DNA of 64,000 nt from the NCBI GenBank assembly GCA_963932145.1, contig OZ010586.1:76944087-77008086 (forward strand), read 5' to 3'. This stretch comes from Acanthosepion lycidas. Its lineage: Eukaryota; Mollusca; Cephalopoda; Sepiida; Sepiidae. The notes below the pieces were generated by a model that was not told where the DNA came from, did no database searches, and saw nothing but the letters and a program-made list of their open reading frames with translations. The position numbers and the translations under genes are program-made. This document shows positions 43,775 to 54,841 of this stretch, one piece after another (position 1 is the first letter of the stretch; each line of letters starts with the position of its first letter).

Positions 43775-45368
43775 TGGGAAAGTGCAAAAGTAAGTGAACT
43801 CCAAAGATAATATTTAAAAGAATTTTCTCATATTTCCAGATGATCAATGAATCTTAATTAAACTATATATTCATTAAGAAAAACCTGTATTAAATCAATT
43901 ACAACCACATTTAAAAATTTTGATGAAGCTGGAATAACAATATTAATTAAAAATTAAGATGTACAAAAGTAAGTGAATCCTTACATTTACACTCTATTTT
44001 TGTTTTACATGGTTGCCAGTACAAATCATTTTTGTGCACATGTAAAATTCAAAATGATGTGTTCATTTTTTTGGTAAGCTGTGTATACTGCAGTCAAACA
44101 ATATAATCCTTTGTGTATGCAAAAGTTTGCAGTTAGAGACTAAATTTAAAAAAATATATATGCAAGGATCAAAAGAATTTCCTGAATTTTTAAAAAATGT
44201 CATAGTTGAAACCTATAATGATGGAGAAGGTTACAGAAAGCCATCAAAATGATTTGGAGGGCACTTATCCACCATGCAACAAATTATTTATAAATGGAAG
44301 GCCTTTGGCATAACAGCAACATAATCAAGAAGTGGCTAGCCATGAAAAATAATGGCAAGAGCAAGTAGACAAGTTGTTTGGCAAGCCAAGGCAAATCCTC
44401 TTATGACCTTTGTTGTTCTCCAATGCTCACTGGCTAATGTTGGAATCAATGAGCATACATCTACAGTTCAACAAAATCTAAACAATGCCAATCTTCACAG
44501 CAGAATTTCTAGAAAAAAGTACTGCTTACAAAATAGCACAAACATGTCCACCTCAACTATGTCAAAGCTCATATAAGCTATAAACATTCTGGCAGAAGGT
44601 TTTATGGTCAGATGAAACCAAACTAGTGTTTTGGGGAGGAACAATTTGTGGTGTATCTGGTAAGCTCCTAATAATATGGCTTTTGAAAAGAAGAATTTGA
44701 TACCAACCATTAAACATGGCAGTGATAGTATTATGATTTGGGAGGTGCTTTACTATAACTGGAACAGGCAAAATAGTACACATTGATGGCACTATGGACT
44801 CTGCAAGATACCAAGTAATTTTAAATGAAAGTATTTTGTCCTCAGTTCAAAATGTGGGTTTAGGTCAAGGCTGAAACTTTCAACAGGGCAATGATCTAAA
44901 GTATCAAAGCAAATCCACAAAATTTGTAAAAAGAAATTTCAAGCCTTGGAATGGCCTAATCAAAGTCCTGATCTAAACTCAATTTGTGATTCAAGTGAAA
45001 GAAGGCAGAGCATGTAAGAAAGCCAGGTAATACCAAACAATTGTGAGAGTTTTGCCAAGAAGGATGGTCAAAAATCGGTGATCACTACTCCCAGAAACTT
45101 CTTAAAAATTATAGAAAATGACTGGTTGACATAGTAACCTCAAAAGGAGCAGTCACCAAATATTAAATGTAAGGGTTCACTTACTTTACATATTTTAATT
45201 TTAAATTTTGCTTTAACATTTTCATTCTAACTTGGTAAAAATTTTTGGAAGTGGTTTTAATTGTTTTAATAAAGGTTTTTCTTAATGAATATATAGTTTA
45301 ATTAAGATTTGTTGAGACAATGATTTTAAAAATTATCTTAGGGGTTCACTTACTTTTGTGCAGCACTC
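43770..45368 (+). mobile_element. full-length Tc1-like transposon with IR/DR ends
   Basis: Each end is ~200 bp and holds two direct repeats: outer gtgcaaaagtaagtgaact (43782), inner gtacaaaagtaagtgaatcc (43961), and the mirror pair gggttcacttactttaca (45173) and ggggttcacttacttttgtg (45341). This is the IR/DR layout of Sleeping Beauty-type elements. The transposase relic reads LWSDETKLVFWGG (first Asp, ~44605), GKIVHIDGTMDSARYQVILN, and QQGNDLKYQSKS, where the second catalytic Asp is Gly. Many stops and shifts. About 1.6 kb, the normal Tc1 length. Confidence 0.9.
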
Positions 45369-45374
45369 TATGTA

Positions 45375-46495
45375 TACAACAAGCAGTATGAAGTGGGTGA
45401 AAAGAGAATGGTCTTACTTGTAATATTTCTGAAAGGGAAAACAGGCTGGCCATTATCTTGTGAAACTATATGGTTTTCTTTGCTCTCTTAATTGCTGTGG
45501 GCATTCGTGTCTTGTTTCTCTGCTGCCTACATAGCAACTAACATGGACAGATGCGTCTTGCCTCTTGGCATGATAAATAGCAACTGGATGTAATGCTCTA
45601 TCGACTGACATCACTCACTGACTGTCACGTGTTCCTTATGAGTTCATTTCCGCCAAAAGAATATAATTGTCCTTTGCAATATCTACAATATCTACAATAC
45701 CTTTTTTTTTTTAATTCTCCATTAATTTTGTAGATAGACCAAAAATTCCTTATTTATGCTTAGATATATATTACTCTAAGTGATCAGCTCAATTTTTAGG
45801 TTTGTAACCACATTACAAATTATGATTTTTTGAAAAAACTTTAAAACTTAAAAGTTTTATTTGTCCAATACTCTTGAATATGACTGCATAAACTCTATGT
45901 ATAAGACTAATTGGGATAAGTGGGTAACAAATTTTCCTTTTGCCCATTCAATTTATTGCAGGAAGTATAAAAGTATTACCAATGCAACAAGATCAGAGGG
46001 CTATAGCCTTACACTGGGGCCTGATAGGAGAGATTTGACCTGCAAAAACTCTTGTATATTTTGACCTCAATCCAATGTGATCCTATTTTTGATTTAGTTC
46101 TTTCAATTCAGATTTTGTGATCTGTAGAGAACATCACTTTTTTCTATTATATATATTCTTAACCCAGTTGCATGTTATCTATGCAACATTGGTCATGATC
46201 TTCCATAAAGGAAAAACTTTACTGGAAAAGCGCCAGGTATTGCATCCTCAGGAATATGGCAAAAATGATAAATGCAAAATATTTATAGAATTTTTGCTAA
46301 GTGAAAAATACCCATATGTATATTTGAAAAATAAATATATAAGCAACATGAGTGTATACAACTCCTGGGTAAAATTATGGAATAAGGATTCTTAAAGGAT
46401 GTTCACTTTATGTAGAAGTAAAAAAAAAGATGATTACTGATAAGGCACAAAGCAGATTTTGTTTAATAACTGAACAATCTGGCCTTGTTTTGTTT
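45375..46495. other. no firmly recognised feature
   Basis: The open frames at 45861-46064 and 46117-46395 encode no motif I know. Confidence 0.4.
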
Positions 46496-46499
46496 TTAA

Positions 46500-46920
46500 T
46501 CAATTCTCCCCAGACAAGGTGATAGTGCCACTAGAATGCAGTGAGTTACAGGGAGTAAAAGAGAATGAGAAGACATTAGTGAGGAAAAGGTCAATAAAAG
46601 AAAAGGATTCAGGAAAATAGAAGATGTTGCATTTAAACTTTTGAAGATCGCAGGTGGCAGAGAAGCAAGAAATTGGACAAGAGTGCCACAGGTGATAAGT
46701 TTGAATAAAGAAACTACTAGAATAGAACACATGATTGGATTTAGCTAATTTAACAGTAAAGTCTAGTAGCATACTTTCATGTAGTTGAAGCACTAAGGGG
46801 AAAAGCTCACCAAAACAATTACCAATTGTAGAAAAGACAGAGGGAAGCCCTGTTATGTTAGTAAGAAAGTGAATGAAGTTGAGATGCCAGGTCATGATTA
46901 ATTATATTACAAACCCTTCT
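46500..46920 (-). mobile_element. CR1/Jockey-type LINE, ORF2 C-terminus and 3' end
   Basis: The minus strand encodes FGELFPLVLQLHESM, FTVKLAKSNHVFYSSSFF, YHLWHSCPISC and CDLQKFKCNIF. The order equals the 33180 copy, with LWNSLP changed to LWHSCP. Confidence 0.75.
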
Positions 46921-47109
46921 TTGTGTAAATTATATATTAAACAAACCATATTAAGTTATTCAAATCAATGGCATAACTTTTTCAAGCCATGTTAAGGAAA
47001 ATATTATGGAACAGCCCAATGTTGAGGAATAAATTATGAAATGGTCTTGTAATTTGCATTCCTTAAATAAATATCAGCAGAAGCCTTGATATGTTAATTG
47101 GTCTAGAAT

Positions 47110-47935
47110 TAAAAGCGAGTTCTTGCAGACCTACCCAAGCAGATGGGCATAGGTAAGTGAAAGGAAACATGGTCCCAACAAAAGAACTGTCAAATGTAAC
47201 AATGGAAATGATCATAAAATTCATTCAAGAAAGCAATCCATAGTGGAATGTGATTAAAGATATTGGTTGTTCCTAGTCAGCTGTGTTTCTAAAATTTGGT
47301 GCAAATATAAAAGAAATGGGATGGTTAAAAAGGTAGGCCAAAAAAGGAAAACCAAAAAAGGTAGACCAAAAATGATAACAAACCAGTAAAAGAAAAATCA
47401 TTTGAAAATGTGTAGCAAGACAAATGAAAAAGAAATGGGTCGACACAGGAATCAGTGTTAAAATGAATCAGGAATCACTATAAAAAATTGCTAAATGAAA
47501 TGGAATTTACTTACATATAAAAAGAAAACTATCATTAACACACAAACAAAAAAACTGTGGTTAAAGTGTGCTAAACAGAAACAATCATAGTGAACAACGA
47601 TTGGATGAAAATGATATTCAGGTATGAATCAAGAATCTGCATTAGCCAAGACAATGATGCTAGAATTTTTGTCTGGTGCTATTCAAATGAAACATAAAGG
47701 GTGACAACATATAATTGACAATGAAACATAAAGGTGACAGCATGTAAATTTCTCAAGTCATTCATAATATGTCATTTAAATTACTATTGGCGATGGTAAT
47801 CATTACCTCAACAATCAATCTACATTGAAATTCTGGATAATTCTAGAAATATAAAATTGATTTAGTGATGATGAAGTCATTTTTCAGGACAATAATGCTT
47901 CTTGATACAGAGCATTTTGTTAAAGCTTTTCTTCA
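47110..47935 (+). mobile_element. Tc1-like transposase relic (third family)
   Basis: Pieces in order: MVPTKELSNVTMEMIIKFIQ (47171), SAVSKIWCKYKRNGMVKK (~47280), KGRPKMI, NDARIFVWCYSNE (~47650), VIFQDNNASCYRA (~47880, second catalytic Asp). This follows a Tc1 transposase from helix-turn-helix to DDE. Several frame changes; TIRs not found. Confidence 0.75.
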
Positions 47936-47939
47936 GAAA

Positions 47940-48110
47940 ATAATAGTGACTGGTTGCAAATTCACACTTTTCTCCCCATTTTTTGGAAGCTAATATTGTC
48001 ATCCACAGACAGACTGTTTCGCTGTTACACAGCTCATCAATGTTGCTAGACATCTGATCACTCCAAGCTGGGACTAAAACCCGACCGATATTTCCAACTC
48101 TTAACTCTCT
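47940..48110 (-). mobile_element. SINE family B with hammerhead-like core, minus strand
   Basis: The minus strand has B box gggttttagtcccagc, then ATGTC, an 8 nt spacer, TTGATGA (48034-48040; C to T at the first base), stem GCTGT/ACAGC, GAAAC (48016-48020), cagtctgtctgtggatgac. The flank at 47950-47997 is also shared with the 51.9 kb copy. Confidence 0.65.
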
Positions 48111-48115
48111 CTCTT

Positions 48116-48193
<78 letters not shown>
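48111..48193. repeat. TC-TA compound microsatellite
   Basis: About 18 TC units then 22 TA units. Confidence 0.95.
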
Positions 48194-48196
<3 letters not shown>

Positions 48197-48204
48197 ATTA
48201 ATTG

Positions 48205-48470
48205 ATTTAAAATATGGTTTTTCCGTTACACAGTCCTAACCATGTTTCAAAAATGGAATGTCCGAATTTAATTTTGTAATTAAATTAAAGACATTAGTTC
48301 CATTTCATCCTCAAGCGAATTTTGGAGTAACTTTTAAAATTATTGGGTTTTAAAGACAGCAAAAATCATAATTCACGTTTCCAAGGATACAGAGAAATTC
48401 ATTTCAACCAGAGGCTTGTTTGAATGTTCATTATGTCTGTATTTTGATGTATCAGTTATTAGTTACATTT
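48205..48470. repeat. dispersed repeat R1, copy 1
   Basis: Resembles 50600-50860 (gtttcaaaaatggaatgtcc against gtttcaaaaacagaagctaa; ctcaagcgaattttggagta against ttcaagtgaattttggaata). Class unknown. Confidence 0.5.
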
Positions 48471-48736
48471 TGGTAGGGGGTATTTTTGGTAGGGATGTAT
48501 TCTTCAATGAAATCTGGCATCCATTAAATGCATGTCGTCTGGATTTAAAAAAAATTTTCATTGTTAACGGGAAAAATTCTTACAGCATTTTTTCTGTTTG
48601 TATATTTAAAGATTTTTGGGGGGTGTTTAGGTTAGAATACATTTTATTTAACTACGATTTGAAAATATTTTCACTTTTAATTTTTAATATACTATATTTC
48701 TTTTAAGAACAAGTAAATGTATTAGAATCCCTTACA

Positions 48737-48738
<2 letters not shown>

Positions 48739-48805
<67 letters not shown>
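48739..48805. repeat. TA microsatellite
   Basis: About 33 TA units. Confidence 0.95.
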
Positions 48806-48809
<4 letters not shown>

Positions 48810-48995
48810 TATTCCTTTAAGTTGTTTCCTGTTTTAAAATTGGTAAACTTTTGGGAATTTGAGTACATTTGACTGTTATTACAATCATTATGAATAATTG
48901 TATGCTTAGTCTGTTTATGAAAATGTGTTTGGGGAAATTTGGCATTCCTTAGTTTGTGAAACCAATTTCAAGTCACTTGAAGGTGATGTCATTTA
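48803..48995. repeat. recent repeat R2, copy 1
   Basis: About 190 bp nearly identical (~98%) to 52024-52216, including aagttgtttcctgttttaaa and cactTgaaggtgatgtcatt. Both copies begin right after TA repeats. Confidence 0.85.
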
Positions 48996-49250
48996 AAATC
49001 CAATTGAAAATTTATGGTCAAAATTAAAAAAAGACTATAGTTTTGGCTATAGTTATCTGTATATAAAATTTAGTGCAAATATAAAAGAAATGAAGTGGTT
49101 AAGAAAGGAACACACTATTCATCAAATATGACAGCAAATGTCACAGGATCAATAGTCTAAAATAAATGATGACAATATTTTGAAAAACATATGGGATAAT
49201 GAAAACACATCATTCAAAAATTTTAGAAAAAAATATTATTTTGATGCTTA
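48985..49250 (+). mobile_element. Tc1-like transposase scraps, rearranged
   Basis: NPIENLWSKLKKDYSFG (third catalytic Glu region of Tc1) is followed directly by IKFSANIKEMKWLRKE. The latter matches the N-terminal WCKYKRNGMVKK region of the relic at 47.3 kb, so the order is inverted with respect to an intact gene. Confidence 0.6.
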
Positions 49251-49639
49251 AGTTTGTGGATGCTTGCCAAAAGTAATGCCAAATATTTTATGAATTATTC
49301 TGATTCAACATAAGATTTTGGTATCAGCTCCTTGGTGTATATTTAAAGATAATTTGAAACTTTTATGCAAAGTGATTCAAAGAAATCTAGAAGGACATCA
49401 GGATCAAATTTAAATAAATAAAATAATAAAAAAGGGGACTGCACTTCACATACACTGTTTCAATTTGATGTATACTGTAAAAAAATCAATTCTTTTGTAA
49501 TCTTGTGCTATGAATTTAAAAACGATCTTAACCCTTAATAAATGCTATTCTAAAAAATTACTCTAGCTTAGTTCTTATATCAGTGTAGTGATACAGAAGG
49601 TGATTATCTCTGTTTATTGGAGAGAAGTCAAATGGTTCA
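49251..49639. other. no recognised feature
   Basis: AT-rich. Confidence 0.4.
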
Positions 49640-50165
49640 CATGATAGCTGCTTAGTGACGTCACTCAATAGAATGATGGAAGTAGCATTCAATTTCAGTT
49701 TGTTTATAGCAGCCAAGCTTAAAGGTTCTTTAGCCTGTGCCCCCCATAGCCTGAGCAGAGGCTAAATCAGCCTCCCCAACAGCTTACAAGTGCATAGTGC
49801 CATTTCACTTTTGGAATATATCTTTCCCAGTTATAGAAAGAAACTCCAGTTCACAGTCCTCAATTTGGGAACACCCAAGGCTTGGTGTTTAATGGATTAT
49901 GTCCTCAACTGGGACAGAGATGAATCTGGCCTGTTTGCATCTGGAGTTCTACACATGGCTTCTCCTGACACAGGAGTATCTCCATATTATATGTAAACAC
50001 TTCCTTTTTGTTTCTCCTTACACTCTGCTTTACTGCGTAGATATATGTCATATATTATTCTTTGTATGTGACATGTTTATATATGTATATATAGTTTTCT
50101 GTATGTCTTAGTAGTATAAAAGTTTCTTTGATAAACAAAGCATGTTTGTCATTCCATTTCATTTC
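49640..50165 (+). mobile_element. LTR-like sequence, fossil
   Basis: The final ~85 bp (gtagtataaaagtttctttg, ataaacaaagcatgtttgtc) is about 80% alike to 61320-61400. Both look like the downstream end of an LTR with a TATA-type signal. The left boundary is a guess (ctgcttagtgacgtcactca). No internal coding region adjoins it, so if real it is a solo LTR. Confidence 0.4.
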
Positions 50166-50169
50166 AGCC

Positions 50170-50520
50170 ATGGTGCAGAGTCATGGGGTATTTCACTCTC
50201 TCAACCCAGGGTGGCACTACCTCCTCAAGTCACTTGACGTAGGCCTCTGTGTTGAGTCTGAGACCCTGTAGGAAGATGAATGGAAGCATAATTTTGCCAT
50301 CACTAGTGATCCATTCAAACACCATGATATTCACTGGATATTTTGTTTTCATCTCTCTCAGTATATCTTCTGGGAACACAACATCCTCAGTACTGTCCTC
50401 AGATTGAGACTCAAACACACTGAAATGTTCATATTGGAGTTTCTGGCATGAATGCCAAGCAGTACGGTATGCCGTTTCCAAAGTGAATTGTGTCATGCTG
50501 CCCTTTTTCTCGCAGACAGT
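50170..50520 (-). mobile_element. mariner-type transposase fragment
   Basis: The minus strand encodes VNIMVFEWITSDGKIMLPFI, FLQGLRLNTEAYVK and LEEVVPPWVERV, matching the block V-M-VFG-I-S-G---PP-F-P-GL--N---Y---L of mariner transposases (between the first and second Asp). 88 codons are open. No TIR seen. Confidence 0.75.
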
Positions 50521-50599
50521 GCCAAAATGTCCCTACTATACTGTACAGGTAACAAAATTGAAAGCAAATAACACACGTGCATGAAATTAAAAATATGAA

Positions 50600-50860
50600 A
50601 TGGTGTTACACAGAAATTACCATGTTTCAAAAACAGAAGCTAAAAATTTCAAATTCAATTATAGAATTAAATTAAATTCCCTAGTTCTGTTTCATTTTCA
50701 AGTGAATTTTGGAATAACTTATTTTAAAATGTACTGAGTTATATAAGCACATACATTCATAATATTAGTTTCTATGGATATGGATAAATCCAATTATTTT
50801 AACAAGGGGTGGTAGGGTATTCTTTTTCTTGACAACTATTGTATCAAAATATTAGTTACT
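50600..50860. repeat. dispersed repeat R1, copy 2
   Basis: See copy 1 at 48205; about 70% alike by eye. Confidence 0.5.
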
Positions 50861-51566
50861 TTCGAAAAGAGATACCAGTTGAACAAATGAAATGTAAATG
50901 GACACCCTGGCCTATACAAAGCTTGAAAAATGAAAAAACCTCTTGTATAACACTTACAATCCTGAGGAGCTACAGTCAAAAACATACTGAGTGGTTCTGA
51001 ACATTTATTGAGTCATGGACCCCTTGTGCTACAGACTCCTATAAGAACTAAACCTTCATAGGCAAATAGACAGACAAGCAGATACTCACAGTCCTATTAG
51101 GTCTTCACAATACTTGTACATGATTTCTTCATACTGTGCCATCATGCACACTGCACACACATCACTCTTCAGCTAGCCACGCATAAAAGAAATATTGGGG
51201 TCAATTAATCCTCAACAATACATGAGAAAATAATTAAGCCATGGTAAACCATGAAAAATGTGAATTATCACTTGCTCTTATGGAGTGGTAAAAGATGGCG
51301 ATTTTGCAGAGAATGATGACATGTTTACCTAGTAAACATAGACCCAACAGGAAAACAACAGGTGTATAATGATTGACTCTGTAAGTAGTGGCTGGATGGA
51401 TTTTATTTTATTTTTTTCAATGTGAAACTGTTGATTTGGACAAGGACTGTATAGTTAATATAATTCATCCATCCATATATATATATTTTATATGCTTACC
51501 TGTGTATACAAGCCTGCACGCATGTATATGGTTGCTTATATTTAGTTATTTCATTTCCCTAAACCT

Positions 51567-51570
<4 letters not shown>
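50861..51570. other. no recognised feature
   Basis: Nothing placed. Confidence 0.4.

Positions 51571-51623
<53 letters not shown>
51571..51623. repeat. CA-TA microsatellite
   Basis: Short CA run then about 22 TA units, ending at the SINE 3' end. Confidence 0.95.
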
Positions 51624-51626
<3 letters not shown>

Positions 51627-51755
51627 ATCCAGAGACAGACTGTTTTGCTGTTTTATTGCTCATCAGTGTGTCTCGACATCCAATCACTTGAAGCTGGGAC
51701 TGAAACCTGAACAATATCAGTCAAAGATTCTAACCCATAGGCTATCGACACCCAG
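51624..51755 (-). mobile_element. SINE family B with hammerhead-like core, best head
   Basis: The minus strand starts gtgtcgatagcctatgggtt (A box region), B box aggtttcagtcccagc, then GATGTC, 8 nt, CTGATGA (51659-51665), stem GC..GC, AAAAC (51642-51646), cagtctgtctctggatgac, and ends in TA repeats. About 130 bp. Confidence 0.7.
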
Positions 51756-51933
51756 CAGGAAGAAAGGGGAACTTTTGTGTATTTATCTTTTCATAAACAT
51801 GATATTGACCTAGAGAACTCAGTCCATTTTAGAGAGTCTTGCATTATCAGTGGTAATAGTGACTGTTTGCAAATTCACACTTTTCTACCCACAGTGCTCA
51901 ACCAAAGTAATATATTTTTTGGAAGCTAATATT

Positions 51934-52005
51934 GTCATCCACAGTCAGACTGTTTCGCTGTTTCACAGCTCATCAGTGTTGCTATACATCTGATCACTTC
52001 AATAT
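51934..52005 (-). mobile_element. SINE family B, core-bearing 3' part, minus strand
   Basis: The minus strand has gatcagatGT(a)..., then CTGATGA (51969-51975), perfect stem GCTGT/ACAGC, GAAAC (51952-51956), cagtctgactgtggatgac. This copy keeps both invariant core strings intact. The tRNA head is missing. Confidence 0.7.
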
Positions 52006-52023
52006 TACTATATACTTATATAT

Positions 52024-52216
52024 ATATAAAGTTATTTCATTAAGTTGTTTCCTGTTTTAAAATTGGTAAACTTTTGGGAATTTGAGTACTTTTGACTGTT
52101 ATTACAATCATTATGAATAATTGTATGCTTAGTCTGTTTATGAAAATGTGTTTGGGGAAATTTGGCATTCCTTAGTTTGTGAAACCAATTTCAAGTCACT
52201 TGAAGGTGATGTCATT
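52024..52216. repeat. recent repeat R2, copy 2
   Basis: See 48803-48995; about 98% identical. Confidence 0.85.
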
Positions 52217-52821
52217 GTGAAACTGAATTATTACATGGTGTTTTTTCAATATACAATTGCATATAGAGAAAGTTACCATATTTAATATTGGCTACTTCCC
52301 TCCTATTAAAATGGCTTCCAGAATTTTAAGTCTTTCTTTGTATTACATATTATATAATACTTTGGTGTTTTTTATTCTGACTTATGTTAATATTATTTTG
52401 GTTATTTGTGATATGTTGATCTATATGTGAATGAATTGCACTAAGTTTATATTATTAAATATATATTACATATGTAATGGAAGCATTAATAATAATGAAA
52501 AATTAGCCACCACTTTATAATATCAACTATGAACATGGCCACAATATGCTGACCATGTTCAGAATATAAGAAACATTCATATAACTATATACACATATAT
52601 ATAACAGTCTACATGTACAGATAAAAATGAAAAAATCCTTGACTAATAGAACAGCTGAAATCTCTATAGGACATTTAGACTGTTTTTACACACTTTTGTC
52701 CACAAAAGAAAACACATATATGAATACAAGAAAAATTGAATAAAAAGCTTAATTGCAGTATGTTGTCAGTTGTCTTTAATGAAACATGTATAAAAGAGGG
52801 ATTGCTGCCCAAATGTACAAT

Positions 52822-52865
<44 letters not shown>

Positions 52866-53027
52866 TCACTGTTACATTAGAACATGTACATAGCCACTAC
52901 AGAACTGTACATCTTGTTTCAACATTAAAAATTATGTTTCTTCAGGTGGGAAATCACAATGGTATTAATTAATTTTTATTCCAAGATGCAATTAATGAAC
53001 CACACCTTGTACTTCCATTTTTGTATA
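52217..53027. other. no recognised feature apart from a TA run at 52826-52862
   Basis: AT-rich with the microsatellite noted. Confidence 0.5.
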
Positions 53028-53029
53028 TA

Positions 53030-53215
53030 CAGTGTAACCCGGATATAAGAAACCCGGATATAGGAGAAACCCGGATATAAGAGAGATTTTCTCTGGTCCC
53101 AAATTAGACCCATACTTACCTAAACCAAATAGACCAAACCCGGATATAAGAGAAACCCGGATACAAGAGACTTCTTCTCCGGTCCTGACAACTCTCTTTT
53201 ATCCGGGTTACACTG
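53030..53215. mobile_element. MITE with TIRs starting CAGTGTAACCCGG
   Basis: 186 bp; CAGTGTAACCCGGATATAAG on the left and its near-complement ...ttttatccgggttacactg on the right, with TA on both sides (53028-53029, 53216-53217). Internally acccggatataagaga is repeated four times near the ends. TA target and CAG ends fit Tc1/mariner/pogo; pogo/Tigger is my best guess. Confidence 0.85.
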
Positions 53216-53217
53216 TA

Positions 53218-53385
53218 TATCCATTCAACTATATATATATATATATATAGTTGAATGGATATGAGTTTGTGACCATCAGTTTCATGCTTATGCGATTCCC
53301 AGAAAAATTAAAATTTGACACTATTTATGTCAGTTTTGCATAAGTGTGAATCCGACAGTCACAAACTCATATCCATTCGACTAAA
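53218..53385. repeat. inverted repeats around a TA run
   Basis: atatccattcaacta - TA run - tagttgaatggatat (53218-53262), then a further inverted copy gtcacaaactcatatccatt at 53361-53380 facing gatatgagtttgtgac at 53257. It may be a small element with 24 bp TIRs inserted in TA repeats. Confidence 0.65.
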
Positions 53386-53460
53386 TATGTTAGTTCTATT
53401 ATTGATATTGGGCACTTTCCAATAAACACCACACATATATAAAATATATAGAGAATTTAT

Positions 53461-53487
53461 TTATATATATATATATATACATATAAA

Positions 53488-53531
<44 letters not shown>

Positions 53532-53555
53532 ATATATATATATTCATATACATAT

Positions 53556-53604
<49 letters not shown>

Positions 53605-53605
53605 A
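53461..53605. repeat. TA-CA microsatellite
   Basis: TA runs with a CA core at 53557-53574. Confidence 0.95.
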
Positions 53606-53609
53606 TATC

Positions 53610-54110
53610 TTGAACAAACCCCCTTACCTGAATAGTTTTAATAACTCTACACTTAAATCAGATAATGTTAGGGAAAAATTATGCGATTATAGTAACCCGG
53701 TAGACTGCCCATTAGAAAATAAGTGCTGCATCAAATCTGTGGTATACCAATGCACTATATCATCCAGGGAGAACCCTAACAATAATATGATATACATTGG
53801 GTCCACGAAAAATGCCTTTAAAACCAGATGGAGGCAGCATAAATGCTCCTTCAACAACATAAACTTTAGACATCAGACCTCTCTATCTAAATATTTTTGG
53901 CACCTGAAAGAAAAAAATAGGACACCTAAAGTAAAATGGAAAATCATTAATAGGACTAGAACTTGCAAAACTTGGGATGACCCATGCCCTTTGTGCCTCC
54001 ATGAGAAACTACACATTATTAATCTTCTAAACAATAAGAACCTATTAAGCAACCGGCAAGAATTAACGGTTTTCTGCCGACACAACCGAACTTACGCTCT
54101 GAATAACTAG
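53610..54110 (+). CDS. GIY-YIG endonuclease fragment of a Penelope-like element
   Basis: 166 open codons. The left edge has TTG, not ATG, and runs back into TA repeats, so this is the 3' part of a longer lost frame. Motifs: [17 protein letters not shown] (Cys cluster), [20 protein letters not shown] (GIY-YIG core with the R-x3-H stretch), [43 protein letters not shown]-stop. This domain cuts target DNA for priming in Penelope-like retroelements, where it lies at the C-terminus after the reverse transcriptase. No reverse transcriptase is present here. The intact frame suggests a younger copy than the LINEs around it. An unrelated GIY-YIG protein is less likely given the linker and Cys pattern. 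Confidence 0.8.
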   Translation: MNKPPYLNSFNNSTLKSDNVREKLCDYSNPVDCPLENKCCIKSVVYQCTISSRENPNNNMIYIGSTKNAFKTRWRQHKCSFNNINFRHQTSLSKYFWHLKEKNRTPKVKWKIINRTRTCKTWDDPCPLCLHEKLHIINLLNNKNLLSNRQELTVFCRHNRTYALNN

Positions 54111-54785
54111 CTAAAAACACGCATACAAAAAAATAAATTTTAAAATCCATAGCCCATATACATAGTTTTAATAACCTACAAAAATTGATAACCCTTTATG
54201 AAGTCGTCAAATAACAAACGTTACAGCCTTTTCATATACACAAATCCCTTTCATAAAGAGATATAATAAAAGAATAAAATAAAAATAAATAAATAAATCT
54301 CCGTAGACGCTCAAGCCAGACTATGCGAAAACTTCCTCCATCGTAAATTTACCCACCCCCACCTTACCGTGACCCGGCATCTATGAAAGTAACTCTATAC
54401 TGATACAAATTATTAACACCCCACCCCTGCCAATTCTAAACAATCCACCCTTGATGTTACCATGGAAATTTTTGATTTCAATTCTGACCATACTATTAAA
54501 ACTTGTAAATTTCAGAAATAAGTCATTCCCAAAAAATTTTGCTTGAAGATGGAACAGAGCCTACTTTAACTCAAGTTAATTCAAATATTATTTCGAAGTT
54601 TTCGGCTCTTGTTTTGAAACATGAGACCTCTTATGTAGCGAGTTGGAATCATATTTTTAAATAAATAATTATATTTATGCTCTACTTTTGTATCGAGCAC
54701 TATTTTTTAAAAATAATAACAAAAATAATAAGGAACTTTGGATTATTTACCAAACCAGTTTCTTTCCTATTTTCTACAATATTTT

Positions 54786-54790
<5 letters not shown>
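54111..54790 (+). other. region downstream of the Penelope-like frame
   Basis: Less AT-rich than its flanks, with cgctcaagccagactatgcg and ctgaccatactattaaaact. gagacctcttatgtagcgag at 54631 may still belong to the element. No domain is named. Confidence 0.35.

Positions 54791-54838
<48 letters not shown>
54791..54838. repeat. CA-TA microsatellite
   Basis: About 20 TA units after a short CA run. Confidence 0.95.

Positions 54839-54841
<3 letters not shown>

Noticed and set aside
45545-45640. A third LTR-like copy on the minus strand
   Set aside because: Only gtgacagtcagtgagtgatg resembles the start at 60930; too short to claim.
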